64,000 nucleotides of DNA from Deltaproteobacteria bacterium (GCA_002719955.1 PBFW01000060.1:1-64000); one strand, 5' to 3'. Positions 47,153-57,580 are shown, counted from the stretch's first letter. Notes: generated by a model from the letters alone, not told the origin. A program made the numbers and translations.

Positions 47153-49729
47153 GTGACGTCTTCGAACTCTGCAGTCGGTGTTGCTTCTCATCACCGCATT
47201 TCGCTGATTCCCATCCTTCTATTGGGGTCGATCCTATTTCTGGCATGCCAGAGCGACAGCGATCGCATCGCCACTTTCCTCGAGCGCGGTGAGGCCTATG
47301 TCGAGAAGGGCGAGGACGCTGAAGCGATCATCGAATTCAAGAATGTGCTGCAGCGAGATCCGGAGAATCCTGCCGCCCACGAGGCGTTGTCCCTTGCCTA
47401 TCTGAGGGTGAGCAAGCCGCGGGAGGCGTATTGGGAGTTGTCCGAGACGGTTCGCGTCGATCCCGAGAATTCGGAGGCCCGACTCCGTTACGGGACGATC
47501 TCCGCTGCGATTGGTGACTACGACGTTTCCTTCGAACAGGCCGAAGCGATCTTGCGGACGGACTCGAACGATGCTCGCGCTCTCACGCTGCGCGCGCAGG
47601 CGCTGGAGAATCGCGAGGACTATGAAGGCGCAGAAGCAGATTTTCGCGAGGCGGTCAAAGTCGATCCGTCAGCCGCAGCGTTCCACTACCTGCTCGGCGG
47701 GTTCTATGAACGCCGCGGCCGTTACGAGGAGGCGGAAGCCACATTCGAGAGGCTGCTGGCGACGGAAGAAAGCTATGTCGCCGCTCTTGCTCTGGGGCGG
47801 ACCATTCTGCGTGATCAGTCACGCGAGGAGGAAGCCGATCGGGTCATCGAGCGTGTCATCGAACTCGCTCAAGAGGCACCCATCGAGAATCTCGAAAAGC
47901 CTCGTGGCGCGGAAGATCACGGGACGACGTCTCTTCTCTACAACGTCCTCCGCCAACAGGCGATGGACGCCGCCTACACACTGAAGGCTGTGATTCAATA
48001 TCAGCGCGGAGGTCTCGATGAGGCGCTTGCGACCCTCGAGGAGGGCGTCGCGAAGAGCGAGGACAAGGTTCCGCTGATCTATCAGCTGGCGGATCTCTAC
48101 CGGAGAGAGGGCCGCTTCGATGACGAGCACGCGATGATCGTCAGGGCGACCGAAGTGGCGCCGGACAACGCCGAAACCCAGGTCGTACTCTCCGCTCATC
48201 TCGGTCAGCGGGGGGACGCGGAGGGTGCCCTCGCCGCTGCTAGAGCCGCCGTGAAAGCGGAGCCGGAGAACCGAACCGCTCAGCTGCGAGAAGCCGAGTT
48301 GTTGGTCGATATCGGATTTAGGGATGGAGACCCCGAGTCGACGCAGGCCGGCCGTTCCATCTTGGACTCGATCCTCGAGAGCGAGCCCGGCAGTCCGGAG
48401 GCTCACTTCATCCAGGCGAAGATCGAGCTTGCTGAGGATGACCTGGACGCAGCCAAGATCTCGCTCGAGGTCGCCCTGCAGGCACGTCCGAATTGGGGTC
48501 AGGCGCGCTACGTCCTGGGTTCGACCCTGGTTGCCACGGGCGAGCTGACGCGTGCTCGTGTGGAACTCGAGAGCGCGGTCGAGGCTGAACCTCAGCTCGT
48601 CGACGGCCGCAAGCTGCTCACTCAGGTCTACGCTCAACTCGGCGAATACGAATTTGCGATCGAGGAGGGGCGTACCTATCTGCAGTCGAGGCCGGGCGAT
48701 CGCGAGGTCCGGATCATCGTGGGGCAGAGCTTGATACGGGTGGGTCGCGCGGAAGAGGCCTACGAGGAAATCGCGGCCATCCCCGACGAGGACCGAGACG
48801 CGGCGTCGCTCTTCGCGCTGGCTCGAATCGATCTCGGCTTTGGTCGCGTCGAAGAGGGTGCGTCGAAGCTGATTCGCGCCGAGGAGATGACGCCCGGCAA
48901 TCCGCAGATCCTGAGGTCGTTGCTCGTGATCGATCGCAACAATAATGACCTCGACGCGTCGGCCGCGCGCGTTGCCCGAGCGCTCGAGGCCAAACCGGAT
49001 GATTCGGAGATCGTCGAACTCGATGCCGAGATGAAGCTCCTGAGTGGGGATTTCGAATCGGCGAAGGCATCATTGGCGAAGGCGGTCGAGCTCGAACCCC
49101 GCAACACGAGTGCCCAGCTCGCCCTCGCAGACTTCGAAATCCGAGCCGGCAACCCGGCTGGAACCGTCGCCATCATCGAGCGTGCCGCTGCCGCGGTGCC
49201 GGAGTCCTCGGACCTACAATATCGCCTCGCACAGGTCTACGAGCAGAATGGTCGCAGGCCCGATGCGATCGACGCCTACGAGAAGGCGATCTCGCTGAAT
49301 GCCGGTCTCGCAATGGCGAAGAATAATCTCGCCTATCTGCTCGCGGACTCGGGGGGGGATCTCGATCGAGCGCTGGAGCTCGCTCAGCAGGCCAAGGAGC
49401 AGCTACCCGACGACGGCAACGTCGCGGATACACTCGGTTGGGTTCTGCTACAGCGGGGTCTTTTTTCTGCGGCGATCGGCTATCTGCAAGAGGCGGCCGA
49501 GCGGTTACCGGAGAACGCTTTCGAAATCCAGGGCGTCGTCCACAATCATCTCGCCGAGGCCTACGAACGGAATCGTGAGACCCAGAAGGCACTCGAGGAG
49601 AGTCGCGCGACCCTCTCTTTCTTCCAGCGACTGACCGAGATCGCCGAGGAGCGCGGCTTCGAGCCCAGCGAGCCCGACTGGTCCACGGAATCACGGAGTC
49701 GCATCGAGCGCCTCGAAGCGACCTCCTGA
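47153..49729 (+). CDS. large TPR lipoprotein, PrsT-like (exosortase/EPS locus)
   Basis: The 858 residues begin at GTG 47153, with AAGGA 7-8 bases upstream. The lipoprotein signal is SLIPILLLGSILFLAC. About twenty TPR-like helix pairs fill the rest (for example YVEKGEDAEAIIEFKNVLQR; RRGRYEEAEATFERLLA). Length and lipobox fit the PrsT family typical for PEP-CTERM/EPS loci (about 900 residues), proposed to be a periplasmic or outer-membrane scaffold for polymer export. It has its own leader, separated from the regulator by a terminator. Confidence 0.88.
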   Translation: MTSSNSAVGVASHHRISLIPILLLGSILFLACQSDSDRIATFLERGEAYVEKGEDAEAIIEFKNVLQRDPENPAAHEALSLAYLRVSKPREAYWELSETVRVDPENSEARLRYGTISAAIGDYDVSFEQAEAILRTDSNDARALTLRAQALENREDYEGAEADFREAVKVDPSAAAFHYLLGGFYERRGRYEEAEATFERLLATEESYVAALALGRTILRDQSREEEADRVIERVIELAQEAPIENLEKPRGAEDHGTTSLLYNVLRQQAMDAAYTLKAVIQYQRGGLDEALATLEEGVAKSEDKVPLIYQLADLYRREGRFDDEHAMIVRATEVAPDNAETQVVLSAHLGQRGDAEGALAAARAAVKAEPENRTAQLREAELLVDIGFRDGDPESTQAGRSILDSILESEPGSPEAHFIQAKIELAEDDLDAAKISLEVALQARPNWGQARYVLGSTLVATGELTRARVELESAVEAEPQLVDGRKLLTQVYAQLGEYEFAIEEGRTYLQSRPGDREVRIIVGQSLIRVGRAEEAYEEIAAIPDEDRDAASLFALARIDLGFGRVEEGASKLIRAEEMTPGNPQILRSLLVIDRNNNDLDASAARVARALEAKPDDSEIVELDAEMKLLSGDFESAKASLAKAVELEPRNTSAQLALADFEIRAGNPAGTVAIIERAAAAVPESSDLQYRLAQVYEQNGRRPDAIDAYEKAISLNAGLAMAKNNLAYLLADSGGDLDRALELAQQAKEQLPDDGNVADTLGWVLLQRGLFSAAIGYLQEAAERLPENAFEIQGVVHNHLAEAYERNRETQKALEESRATLSFFQRLTEIAEERGFEPSEPDWSTESRSRIERLEATS

Positions 49730-49967
49730 GCAGCTTCCGGTTCCAACCCCTCGAAGCGACCGGGAGGGCGGCAGGCCGAAGTGGTGTTCATCATCACATC
49801 GCTTGGCGCCCCACGGGTATCGTGGTGTGGTGACCCCTCCCGCCAGTCAAGAGTTCCCGTGTGCAGGCCGATAGGTTCGCCGGAGGGGAGCGCGCGTCCG
49901 TGCGTCGGGCGGGCTGCCTCCAACCGGCATCGCCAGGGCGAGTCGGATCAGGTTCATGGAGGAACGC
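49730..49967 (+). other. GC-rich gap, nothing recognised
   Basis: About 240 bp between the TPR lipoprotein and the LysM gene. I compared it by eye with SRP RNA, 6S and tRNA patterns and found no match. GGAGGAACGC at its end is the ribosome binding site of the LysM gene. Confidence 0.4.
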
Positions 49968-51422
49968 ATGAGGCTCAGCCATCTCTTTTCCGTCATCGTG
50001 ACGGTTCTCTTGTTGCCCGGAGTGGCCGTCGCGGACGAGTCGGTCGATCCGACAGCTACGTCCGCACCCGACACGGCCGAGGCTGTGGTCGAGGCGCCCG
50101 TTGCTGACGGTGACGATCTGGCATGGGATCGGTTCGACGATCCGGAATTTTCACCGACTGCGGACGAGCCGCCCGCATCGCGGGGCGCGAGTTCGGAGGA
50201 GGGCACCCTCGTCGGAGCCGACGCGACGGTAGCGGGCTCTGAAGGGCCGGTGACGATCACCACAGGGACGGTCCGCATGACCGACTCCGGCGTCATCCTC
50301 GGACCCGAGGGCGTCGATGAACAGGGGCGAACCGGTCGACTCCACACCGTCGCCAGCGGTGACACCCTGTGGGATCTCTCCGCGGCCTACCTCGGCACGC
50401 CGTGGGTCTGGCCCTCGGTCTGGATCGACAATGACGACATCGCGAATCCCCATCTGATCACACCCGGTGAAAAGATCTGGATCACCGCGAGCGAGATGCG
50501 GGTGGTGAGTGATGCGGAGGCAGAGTCCTTCCTCGAGCCGCTCGTCGAAGAGGCGACGGTCGCGACCGCCCTGGATCCGGCGCCGGCGACCGAACCCGAA
50601 TTCGAGTCCGACCCCGATGAGATGAATGAGTGGGCCGCGGTCGAGGGATCCGAAGAGGATCCATCGATCCTGGAGGTTTTCCCCCTCGAGATTCTGAGCC
50701 AGGAGCCCGGGGCGATGGACGCGAATCGTCTGATCACGGTCGCGAGCCGTGAGATGATGGGTTTTGTGACAGCCGGAACCCTTGCGGGTGCGTCGAGCAT
50801 CGTCGGGAGTCCCTCGGAGCGGACCTTTCTCTCATCGGAAGATTTCGTGTTTCTTGGGATCGGTGAGGGGGATACCGAGGTCGGCGACCAATTCACGATC
50901 TTCCGGGTCGTGGAAGAGATCCGAGACGTCGAGACGAATCGGGTACTGGGTCACCACGTCGAGAACCTCGGCTGGGTCGAAGTCCGGGAATTGACCGGGG
51001 ATACCTCGATCGGGAATATCCGGCAGGCCTACGCCGAAATCCGTCGCGGAGCACGTGTGGCGCCGCGAGAAAAGGTCTCTCGGCACGTCACCCTTCGTAC
51101 GACGCCGGATGCGATCGAAGGCCAGATCGTCTTCCTGCCCTCGGACCGAACGTTGATGGCGGACGGCGGATATGTCTATCTCAATCGAGGCGAGTTTCAT
51201 GGCGTCGAAGTGGGCAGCGAACTCGAGGTTTTCGACGGTGGCGGGATCGTGAACGAACGTGAGCGTCACGTCGATGTGCGGACGCCGGATTCGAGCATCG
51301 CCACGCTCGTCGTCGTGTCCGTAGAGTCGGATAGCTCCGTCGCCTTCGTGTTGGGTTCGTCGCGCGAACTCACGATCGGCGACCACGTGCGACCGGTCGA
51401 TTCACGGCTGGCCGTGCGCTGA
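49968..51422 (+). CDS. LysM-domain envelope protein
   Basis: The 484 residues start at ATG 49968 (GGAGGAACGC just upstream; ATG 49956 overlaps that site). There is a signal peptide (LFSVIVTVLLLPGVAVA), an acidic low-complexity stretch of about 90 residues, and one LysM domain (LHTVASGDTLWDLSAAYLG ... NPHLITPGEKIWI) near residues 125-175. A C-terminal region of about 250 residues with repeated beta-type segments (DTEVGDQFTIFRVV; VGSELEVFDGGG) follows. It should bind peptidoglycan. In my recollection such genes precede dprA in some deltaproteobacteria. Confidence 0.87.
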   Translation: MRLSHLFSVIVTVLLLPGVAVADESVDPTATSAPDTAEAVVEAPVADGDDLAWDRFDDPEFSPTADEPPASRGASSEEGTLVGADATVAGSEGPVTITTGTVRMTDSGVILGPEGVDEQGRTGRLHTVASGDTLWDLSAAYLGTPWVWPSVWIDNDDIANPHLITPGEKIWITASEMRVVSDAEAESFLEPLVEEATVATALDPAPATEPEFESDPDEMNEWAAVEGSEEDPSILEVFPLEILSQEPGAMDANRLITVASREMMGFVTAGTLAGASSIVGSPSERTFLSSEDFVFLGIGEGDTEVGDQFTIFRVVEEIRDVETNRVLGHHVENLGWVEVRELTGDTSIGNIRQAYAEIRRGARVAPREKVSRHVTLRTTPDAIEGQIVFLPSDRTLMADGGYVYLNRGEFHGVEVGSELEVFDGGGIVNERERHVDVRTPDSSIATLVVVSVESDSSVAFVLGSSRELTIGDHVRPVDSRLAVR

Positions 51423-51508
51423 GCAATCGGAACAGATCCGCGGGGCCTCGGCGGCCAGCGATCGACGGGCTCGTGTGATCTCGCACGCGCCCGTTTCCAT
51501 TTTGTGCA

Positions 51509-51539
51509 CCCGCGTGTTCACTTCGCGTGTGAACGCGGG
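51509..51539 (+). other. strong hairpin between LysM gene and dprA
   Basis: CCCGCGT (51509-51515) plus TCAC (51518-51521) pair with GTGA (51529-51532) plus ACGCGGG (51533-51539). This gives 11 bp with a 2-base bulge and a 7-base loop. No T tract follows on either strand, so it is not a classical terminator; it could be a Rho-linked end or RNA processing site. Confidence 0.4.
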
Positions 51540-51678
51540 GGACGATGCGGCGCGGAGAGGCGCTTTGCGATTCGATGGTCGGTCGAGCCGGACGTGGCGT
51601 CGCTGTTGACTCCGATCGAGTCCGGTCCCTCTGAGGTGATCCATCGACCCGTCCGAGACTTCGCCCGCCCCCTCCTCC

Positions 51679-52887
51679 GTGGATTTTTCAGAATCCGCAC
51701 CGCCGTCGCGTTCGACCGGTGGGCGCGCACCGGAGCAAGCGCTCGATTGGCTGAGGCTCCAGCGCGCGCTGGCCTTTCATCCGGAGGCGGTCGGCCGGGC
51801 TCTGCGCGGTGGGGCCACGCCGGATCGGATTCTGGCCCTCTTTAAGTCTCGCCTCGAGGTCGGGTGCCGAACGTCTCCGCGCGCTTCGGCCGTAGAGGAC
51901 GAGCACGGGGAGAACGCGGGCGCGCGTGGGGTCGAGCGCGATTGGAGGCGCCTCGAAGCCCTCGGTGCATGCGTGCTGACGATGAGGGATGCGAGTTATC
52001 CCGAACGGCTCGCGGCTCTTCCCGATGCGCCCCCCGTCCTCCTGGTTCGCGGAGGTGTGCACGCGCTGGCGGCACCCACCGTGGCGATCGTCGGGGCTCG
52101 TGCCGCGACCCGAAGCGCACGCGGCCAGGCGCGACGTCTCGGGCGAGAGCTCGCTGCTCGTGGAGTGACCATCGTCTCCGGCCTGGCGCGTGGAATCGAC
52201 GCCGAGGCGCATCGCGGCGCGCTCGAAGCCGGAGGGCGGACGGTGGCCGTGCTCGCCGGTGGCCTCGATCGGACCTACCCGCCCGAACACCGGGACCTCG
52301 CCGCGGAAATCGCTGTCGACGGTGCCGTCGTGAGCGAAGTGCCTCTCGGGACGGCACCACGGCGCGAACTCTTTCCGCTACGCAACAGAATCATCAGTGG
52401 CCTGAGCCTCGGCATCATTGTCGTCGAGGCGCGTCGTCGAAGCGGATCGCTGATCACGGTTCGGCACGCCCTGAATCAGGGCAGGGAGGTCTGGGTCGTT
52501 CCGGGGTCGAGCGAGGGACCCTTCGCGGAGGGCAGCAATCTTCTTCTGAGGGAGGGCGCTCGGGCGATTCGAAACGCTGCTGACATCGTTGAGGATCTGG
52601 CGGGCTCGCTTCCGCAACGGTGTCGACCTAGCGGGTCCGCTAGCCGATGGGACGACGCGGACGAGCGCGGCGAAGCCACCCGACTCGGGCCGGCCTCGGA
52701 TCCACAGGGCGATTCGGTCGAGGAGGGGATCCTCGCCCTCCTGGGCGAGGGGCCCGCCACGCGAGAGGACCTGATCTCGCGCGTCGAACTCGATCCCGGC
52801 CGCTTGGCGCAAGCGCTCCTCAACCTCGAGTTGGGGGGCCGGATCGTCGAGGAGCACGACGGCCGATTTCATGCCTGCTGGAGATGA
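51679..52887 (+). CDS. dprA: DNA-processing protein DprA
   Basis: The 402 residues carry the DprA Rossmann fold: TVAIVGARAATRSARGQARRL, IVSGLARGIDAEAHRGAL, VAVLAGGLDRTYPPEHRDL and FPLRNRIISGLSLGIIVVEA. A C-terminal winged-helix (LALLGEGPATREDLISRVEL) follows. It loads RecA on incoming single-stranded DNA in natural transformation, and is widely conserved even without competence. The start GTG 51679 has no clear ribosome binding site. Confidence 0.94.
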   Translation: MDFSESAPPSRSTGGRAPEQALDWLRLQRALAFHPEAVGRALRGGATPDRILALFKSRLEVGCRTSPRASAVEDEHGENAGARGVERDWRRLEALGACVLTMRDASYPERLAALPDAPPVLLVRGGVHALAAPTVAIVGARAATRSARGQARRLGRELAARGVTIVSGLARGIDAEAHRGALEAGGRTVAVLAGGLDRTYPPEHRDLAAEIAVDGAVVSEVPLGTAPRRELFPLRNRIISGLSLGIIVVEARRRSGSLITVRHALNQGREVWVVPGSSEGPFAEGSNLLLREGARAIRNAADIVEDLAGSLPQRCRPSGSASRWDDADERGEATRLGPASDPQGDSVEEGILALLGEGPATREDLISRVELDPGRLAQALLNLELGGRIVEEHDGRFHACWR

Positions 52888-53110
52888 GGCCGCGGCTGGA
52901 GAGGGCCTGGGCTATCCTCGCCGGATTCGCGCGCTCGTTCTGCGGAGTAGAGTGCCAAATCCCCCAGATGATCGATGGACCGGATTCGTGAAGGGGTCAC
53001 CGGATCGCGGTCGATTTCCTTTGGAGGTCGGGCGAGGCCGCCGGCCGCTCCGTTCGGAGGATCGGCGTCGACGCCCGATCCGGGCGGAACGCGAGAACAG
53101 GGAGTTGCGG

Positions 53111-54580
53111 GTGGAGCCGTCTTTGGGTCGAGCAGAATTGGTGACTGTCGTCGGTGCGGGTCTGGCCGGATCGGAAGCGGCCTGGCAGCTCGCCGAGCGC
53201 GGAATCCCTGTGCTGCTTTTCGACATGAAACCGGAGCGGCTCTCTCCCGCCCACGCGTCGGAGGATCTCGCCGAGCTCGTCTGCAGCAACTCGCTGCGCG
53301 CGAATACGCTGGGCAATGCCGTTGGTCTGCTCAAGGAAGAGATGCGTCGGCTCGGATCCCTGGTGATTCGTTGGGCGGACGAAACCGCGGTCCCGGCCGG
53401 AAAAGCACTCGCCGTCGATCGTGTCCATTTTTCGCGCAGAATCACCCAAGCCCTCGAAGCGCATCCGAATATCGAGATCCGTCGGGAGCGGATCGCGAGC
53501 ATTCCCGAGGCGCGCCCGGTGATCCTGGCGACGGGGCCGCTCACAGATCCCGAACTTGCGGCGGATCTCGGCCGTGTGCTCGGCGAGGAGCACCTCTATT
53601 TCTACGACGCGATCAGCCCGACGCTCTACGCCGATTCGATCGATGAGGAAATCGTATTTCGGGCCTCGCGCTATGACACCGGTGTCGAAGGCGAAGGCGA
53701 CTATCTGAACGTGCCGCTCTCGCGGGCTGAGTACGAGGGCTTCGTCGAAGCCCTGTTGGAGGCGGAGACGGTACCGCTTCATGAATTCGAGAAGGCGCTC
53801 TATTTCGAGGGCTGCCTGCCGATCGAGGAGATGGCGCGCCGCGGTCGCGAGACGTTGGCTTTCGGTCCGCTGAAGCCGGTCGGTCTGGTGGATCCGAGAT
53901 CCGGGCGACGTCCTCACGCCGTCGTTCAACTTCGGCAGGAAGATCACGAGGGCACACTCTGGAATCTTGTCGGGTGTCAGACGAAGCTGCGGGTCGGGGA
54001 GCAGAAACGCATCTTTCGGATGTTGCCGGGCCTGCAGTCCGCTGTTTTTGCCCGCTTCGGTTCGGTCCATCGCAACACCTATGTGAATGCGCCGACCCAA
54101 CTCGACGAACGCCTGCAGTTGCGAACCCGTCCGGGGGTCCACCTCGCAGGGCAGATGGCGGGCGTCGAAGGATATGTCGAGTCCGCGGCGCTCGGATATC
54201 TCGCCGGCGTCGGTGTCGCGCGCGAATCGCTCGGATTGTCCCACGAAGTCCCCCCGCCGGAGACGGCCCATGGTGCTTTGCTTCGTCATCTCCAGGCGGC
54301 GAACGCCAGATATTTTCAACCCATGAACGTCAACTACGGGCTCTTCCCGCCCCTCGATCCCCATGAGGCACGATCTTCTGCGAAGCCGGCTCATCCGGGC
54401 GGGCGACGCAAGAAGCTGCCGAAACGCGAGAAGAACGAGAGGCTTGCCGCTCGCGCGCTCGAGTCGCTGGCTTCCTATCGCGCGCGGGTTTGCGACCCGG
54501 ATTCTGGTCGCGGCTTCGATGCGGCCTGTGCCGCGGTCTCCGGTCCCGCTGCGTTCCCCTCGGAAGGGGGGAGCATATGA
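53111..54580 (+). CDS. trmFO: methylenetetrahydrofolate--tRNA-(uracil-54-C5)-methyltransferase TrmFO
   Basis: The 489 residues (GTG 53111, GGGAG 7 bp upstream) have the FAD site VVGAGLAGSEAAWQLAERG, CSNSLRANTLGNAVGLLKEE, YFEGCLPIEEMARRG, LRQEDHEGTLWNLVGCQT and GQMAGVEGYVESAALG. It forms T54 in tRNA using folate and FAD. The family is usually about 440 residues; here a Lys/Arg-rich C-terminal stretch adds about 40. The frame is open upstream into the dprA end, but without family-like sequence. It overlaps xerC by 4 bp (ATGA). Confidence 0.95.
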   Translation: MEPSLGRAELVTVVGAGLAGSEAAWQLAERGIPVLLFDMKPERLSPAHASEDLAELVCSNSLRANTLGNAVGLLKEEMRRLGSLVIRWADETAVPAGKALAVDRVHFSRRITQALEAHPNIEIRRERIASIPEARPVILATGPLTDPELAADLGRVLGEEHLYFYDAISPTLYADSIDEEIVFRASRYDTGVEGEGDYLNVPLSRAEYEGFVEALLEAETVPLHEFEKALYFEGCLPIEEMARRGRETLAFGPLKPVGLVDPRSGRRPHAVVQLRQEDHEGTLWNLVGCQTKLRVGEQKRIFRMLPGLQSAVFARFGSVHRNTYVNAPTQLDERLQLRTRPGVHLAGQMAGVEGYVESAALGYLAGVGVARESLGLSHEVPPPETAHGALLRHLQAANARYFQPMNVNYGLFPPLDPHEARSSAKPAHPGGRRKKLPKREKNERLAARALESLASYRARVCDPDSGRGFDAACAAVSGPAAFPSEGGSI

Positions 54581-55590
54581 ATTGGACCCAGGCCATCGAG
54601 GGATTCGGTCGATACCTGGGCGTCGAACGCGGGCTGTCGCCGAACACCCGTCGAGCTTATGAGTCGGATGTACGCCAGCTGACGGTGCACACCGGCGCGG
54701 AGGTCGATCCCCCGGACGTCGACACGGATCACGTTCGCGTCTGGCTTGCGAGTCTTCATCGCCGCCGGAGTCCCGCGACGATGGGGCGCAAGCTCGCTTC
54801 GGTTCGTTCCTTCTTTCGCTGGATGGTGCGGGAGGGCAGCCGATCGGACGATCCGACGGCGGGATTGCCGATGCCGAAGCTCGAAAAACGCCTGCCGAGA
54901 CCCCTGTCGATCGATGATTGTGAGCAACTGATCACGAAGGATCAGCGGGTGCTGAAACAATCCGCCCCTGAGGGCGGGGATCGGGCCCGTCGAGTGGGAT
55001 GGATGGCGCTGCGCGATCGGGCATTGGTCGAACTGCTCTACGGAACGGGGATCCGGGTCGGGGAGTTGGTCGCACTCGACGTGCGGGATCTGGAGTTGCG
55101 GGCGCAGGAAATCCGCGTGATGGGCAAGGGGCGTAAGGAACGTGTCGTTCCAATTCCCGAGCAGGCGCGTCTGGCGCTGGCGGCATGGGTCGAGGTGCGC
55201 CGCCATACGGGGTTGATGAGCGAGCCTCTCTTCATCTCCTTGCGGGCGCGGCGGGAGGAGAAGCCCCGTCGCCTTGCGGCCCGCGAAGCCCGTCGCATTC
55301 TCGGCGAGCGCGCCCTTCGGGCGAATCTCGGGGAGCACGTCCATCCCCATCGCCTGCGCCACAGCTACGCGACGCATCTGCTCGATATGGGCGCGGATCT
55401 GAGGGAAATTCAGGAGTTACTCGGCCACTCCAGCCTGTCGACGACCCAGAAATACACGGCGGTGTCGATCGAACACCTGCGCGACGTCTATGATCGTGCA
55501 CACCCGAGGGCTGAAAACTTGCGGAAGGGGCGACGAAATCGTCGACCGAACACGACCGAAACACGGGAATCGAGAGAGCCGAACGGATGA
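54577..55590 (+). CDS. xerC: tyrosine recombinase XerC
   Basis: The 337 residues show the SAM-like N-domain ([20 protein letters not shown]) and the catalytic set: Arg in GTGIRVGEL, Lys in [38 protein letters not shown]. It resolves chromosome dimers at dif with XerD. The C-terminus has about 30 extra basic residues. An insert of about 12 residues follows the LITKDQRV segment. Position between trmFO and hslV is a known conserved order, supporting XerC over a mobile-element integrase. Confidence 0.94.
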   Translation: MNWTQAIEGFGRYLGVERGLSPNTRRAYESDVRQLTVHTGAEVDPPDVDTDHVRVWLASLHRRRSPATMGRKLASVRSFFRWMVREGSRSDDPTAGLPMPKLEKRLPRPLSIDDCEQLITKDQRVLKQSAPEGGDRARRVGWMALRDRALVELLYGTGIRVGELVALDVRDLELRAQEIRVMGKGRKERVVPIPEQARLALAAWVEVRRHTGLMSEPLFISLRARREEKPRRLAAREARRILGERALRANLGEHVHPHRLRHSYATHLLDMGADLREIQELLGHSSLSTTQKYTAVSIEHLRDVYDRAHPRAENLRKGRRNRRPNTTETRESREPNG

Positions 55591-56168
55591 TGAGTGGAGA
55601 GCGAGAGAGTCGACCCGGGCCGATGGAGGGCGGTGAGCGAGCGCGTTCGACGACGGTGGTCGCGGTCGTGCGGGAAGGGCGGATCGCGCTGGCCGCGGAT
55701 GGCCAGGTGACCCTGGGCGAGACGGTGATGAAGATGAGTGCGGAAAAGGTTCGTCGGATCGCGAAGGGGCGGGCGATCGTGGGCTTCGCCGGTGGCGTCG
55801 CCGATGCGCTGACGCTCCTCGAGCGGCTCGAAGGGAAATTCGAAACCCATCCGGGCAACGTCCGCCGCGCAGCCGTCGAATTGGCTCGTGATTGGCGAAC
55901 GGATCGCGTGCTTCGCAAGCTTGAGGCGATGCTTCTGCTCGGCGATCAGGAGACCCTGCTGATGGTTTCGGGCAACGGGGACGTCATCGAGCCCGACGAC
56001 GGGGTGGCTGCGATCGGATCCGGTGGATCCTATGCCCTGGCGGCGGCCCGCGCGCTGATTCGCCATACGGACCTGAACGCCGAGGAGATCGCCGAGGCCG
56101 CGATGCGGGTCGCTGCCGAGATCTGCATCTATACGAACGCGAACATCACAATGGAAACGCTGCCGTGA
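55587..56168 (+). CDS. hslV: HslV (ClpQ) peptidase subunit with N-terminal extension
   Basis: The 193 residues include the catalytic Thr region [37 protein letters not shown] and [16 protein letters not shown]. HslV needs a free N-terminal Thr; here 21 residues precede the Thr-Thr from ATG 55587 (9 from ATG 55623), so either a propeptide is removed or the start is wrong. The ATG overlaps the xerC stop (ATGA). hslU follows with a GTGA overlap. Confidence 0.93.
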   Translation: MMSGERESRPGPMEGGERARSTTVVAVVREGRIALAADGQVTLGETVMKMSAEKVRRIAKGRAIVGFAGGVADALTLLERLEGKFETHPGNVRRAAVELARDWRTDRVLRKLEAMLLLGDQETLLMVSGNGDVIEPDDGVAAIGSGGSYALAAARALIRHTDLNAEEIAEAAMRVAAEICIYTNANITMETLP

Positions 56169-57550
56169 GCGCCTCGAAACTCTTTACGCCGCGGGAAATC
56201 GTCTCGGAGCTCGATCGCTACGTGATCGGCCAAAGAGATGCGAAACGGGCGGTCGCCGTCGCCCTGCGGAATCGCTGGCGACGCCAGCAGGTTTCCGAAG
56301 AGCTGCGGGACGAGATCGCACCCAAGAATATCATCATGATCGGCGCGACCGGCGTCGGGAAGACCGAGATCGCCCGCCGGCTTGCCAAGCTCGCGCAAGC
56401 ACCCTTCATCAAGGTCGAGGCCTCGAAATTCACCGAGGTGGGTTATGTCGGACGGGACGTCGAATCGATCATCCGCGATCTGACCGAGCTCGCGATTCAA
56501 CTCGTGAGCGAAGAGGAACAGCGAGGGGTTCGGACGAAGGCCGAGGAGCACGCAGAAGAGCGCCTGCTCGACGCGTTGTTGCCACGTGCGGCCAATGGCC
56601 CCGTCGACGTGACGAATCCGATGTCGGTGAGAGGGGACGTGCCGGCGGGTTCGAATGCGGAGTCGAACGAGACCCGTGAGAAACTTCGGAAATTATTGAG
56701 GCTCGGTGAGCTCGAGGATCGCGAGGTGGAACTCGAACTCTCGGATGAGTCCGGCGGCCCATCGCTCTCGATCATGACGCCTCAGGGTGTCGAGGAGATG
56801 GGTGTTCAGTTCAAGGATCTGCTCTCGGGAATGATGCCGAAACAGACACGCCGGCGGCGTATGAAGATCGCCGAGGCCCGCGAGGTGCTGATCGACGAAG
56901 AGGCGATCGCATTGGTCGACAGCGACAAGGTGAAGGAACTCGCGATCCGTCGGACCGAAGATACGGGGATCGTCTTCATCGATGAGATCGACAAGGTCGC
57001 CGTCGGGAGTGGCGGGCGCCAGGGTCCGGATGTCTCGCGCGAGGGCGTGCAGCGCGATCTGTTGCCGATCGTCGAGGGGTCGACGGTGCAGACCAAACAC
57101 GGTCCGGTCGTCACGGACCATATTCTCTTCGTGGCAGCGGGGGCATTTCATCTGGCGAAGCCCTCGGATCTCATCCCGGAGCTCCAAGGACGTTTTCCGA
57201 TTCGAGTCGAGCTGGCGAGCCTCGGGCGTGAGGATCTCGTGCAGATCCTCACGGAACCGACGAATTCCCTCGTGCGCCAATATACGGCGCTGCTCGCGAC
57301 GGAAGAGATCGAGCTTATTTTCGAATCTTCAGGTGTCGAGGCGATTGCGGACGTTGCGGCGACGGTCAACGAACGAGCGGCCGATATCGGGGCGCGGCGG
57401 CTGCATACCGTGATGGAGCGTCTGCTCGAGGCTTTATCCTTCGATGCGCCGGATCTCTCGAAACAGACGGTGGTCGTGGACGAGGCCCTGGTGAGGGATC
57501 GATTGGGCGATCTGGTGGACGATCAAGACCTTTCGCAGTTTATTCTGTGA
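56165..57550 (+). CDS. hslU: HslU (ClpY) ATPase subunit
   Basis: The 461 residues begin with [17 protein letters not shown]. Walker A is [15 protein letters not shown], followed by [18 protein letters not shown]. The I-domain lies around residues 110-230. Walker B is [11 protein letters not shown], then [11 protein letters not shown], and the C-terminal QFIL tail that docks into HslV. GTG 56165 overlaps the hslV stop. Confidence 0.96.
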   Translation: MSASKLFTPREIVSELDRYVIGQRDAKRAVAVALRNRWRRQQVSEELRDEIAPKNIIMIGATGVGKTEIARRLAKLAQAPFIKVEASKFTEVGYVGRDVESIIRDLTELAIQLVSEEEQRGVRTKAEEHAEERLLDALLPRAANGPVDVTNPMSVRGDVPAGSNAESNETREKLRKLLRLGELEDREVELELSDESGGPSLSIMTPQGVEEMGVQFKDLLSGMMPKQTRRRRMKIAEAREVLIDEEAIALVDSDKVKELAIRRTEDTGIVFIDEIDKVAVGSGGRQGPDVSREGVQRDLLPIVEGSTVQTKHGPVVTDHILFVAAGAFHLAKPSDLIPELQGRFPIRVELASLGREDLVQILTEPTNSLVRQYTALLATEEIELIFESSGVEAIADVAATVNERAADIGARRLHTVMERLLEALSFDAPDLSKQTVVVDEALVRDRLGDLVDDQDLSQFIL

Positions 57551-57580
57551 GTCGATCGGACGGGAGCGGAGGAGGGAATC

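Noticed and set aside
49730-49967. SRP RNA, 6S RNA or a tRNA in the gap before the LysM gene
   Set aside because: No GGAAGCAG-like SRP loop, no 6S-type central bubble and no cloverleaf could be drawn.
52871-53110. N-terminal extension of TrmFO or a separate ORF after dprA
   Set aside because: The frame is open but has no family similarity and a proper ribosome binding site precedes GTG 53111.
54577-55590. Integrase of a mobile element
   Set aside because: The tyrosine recombinase lies in a conserved housekeeping operon between trmFO and hslV with 4-bp overlaps, has XerC features, and no att-like repeats or cargo were seen.
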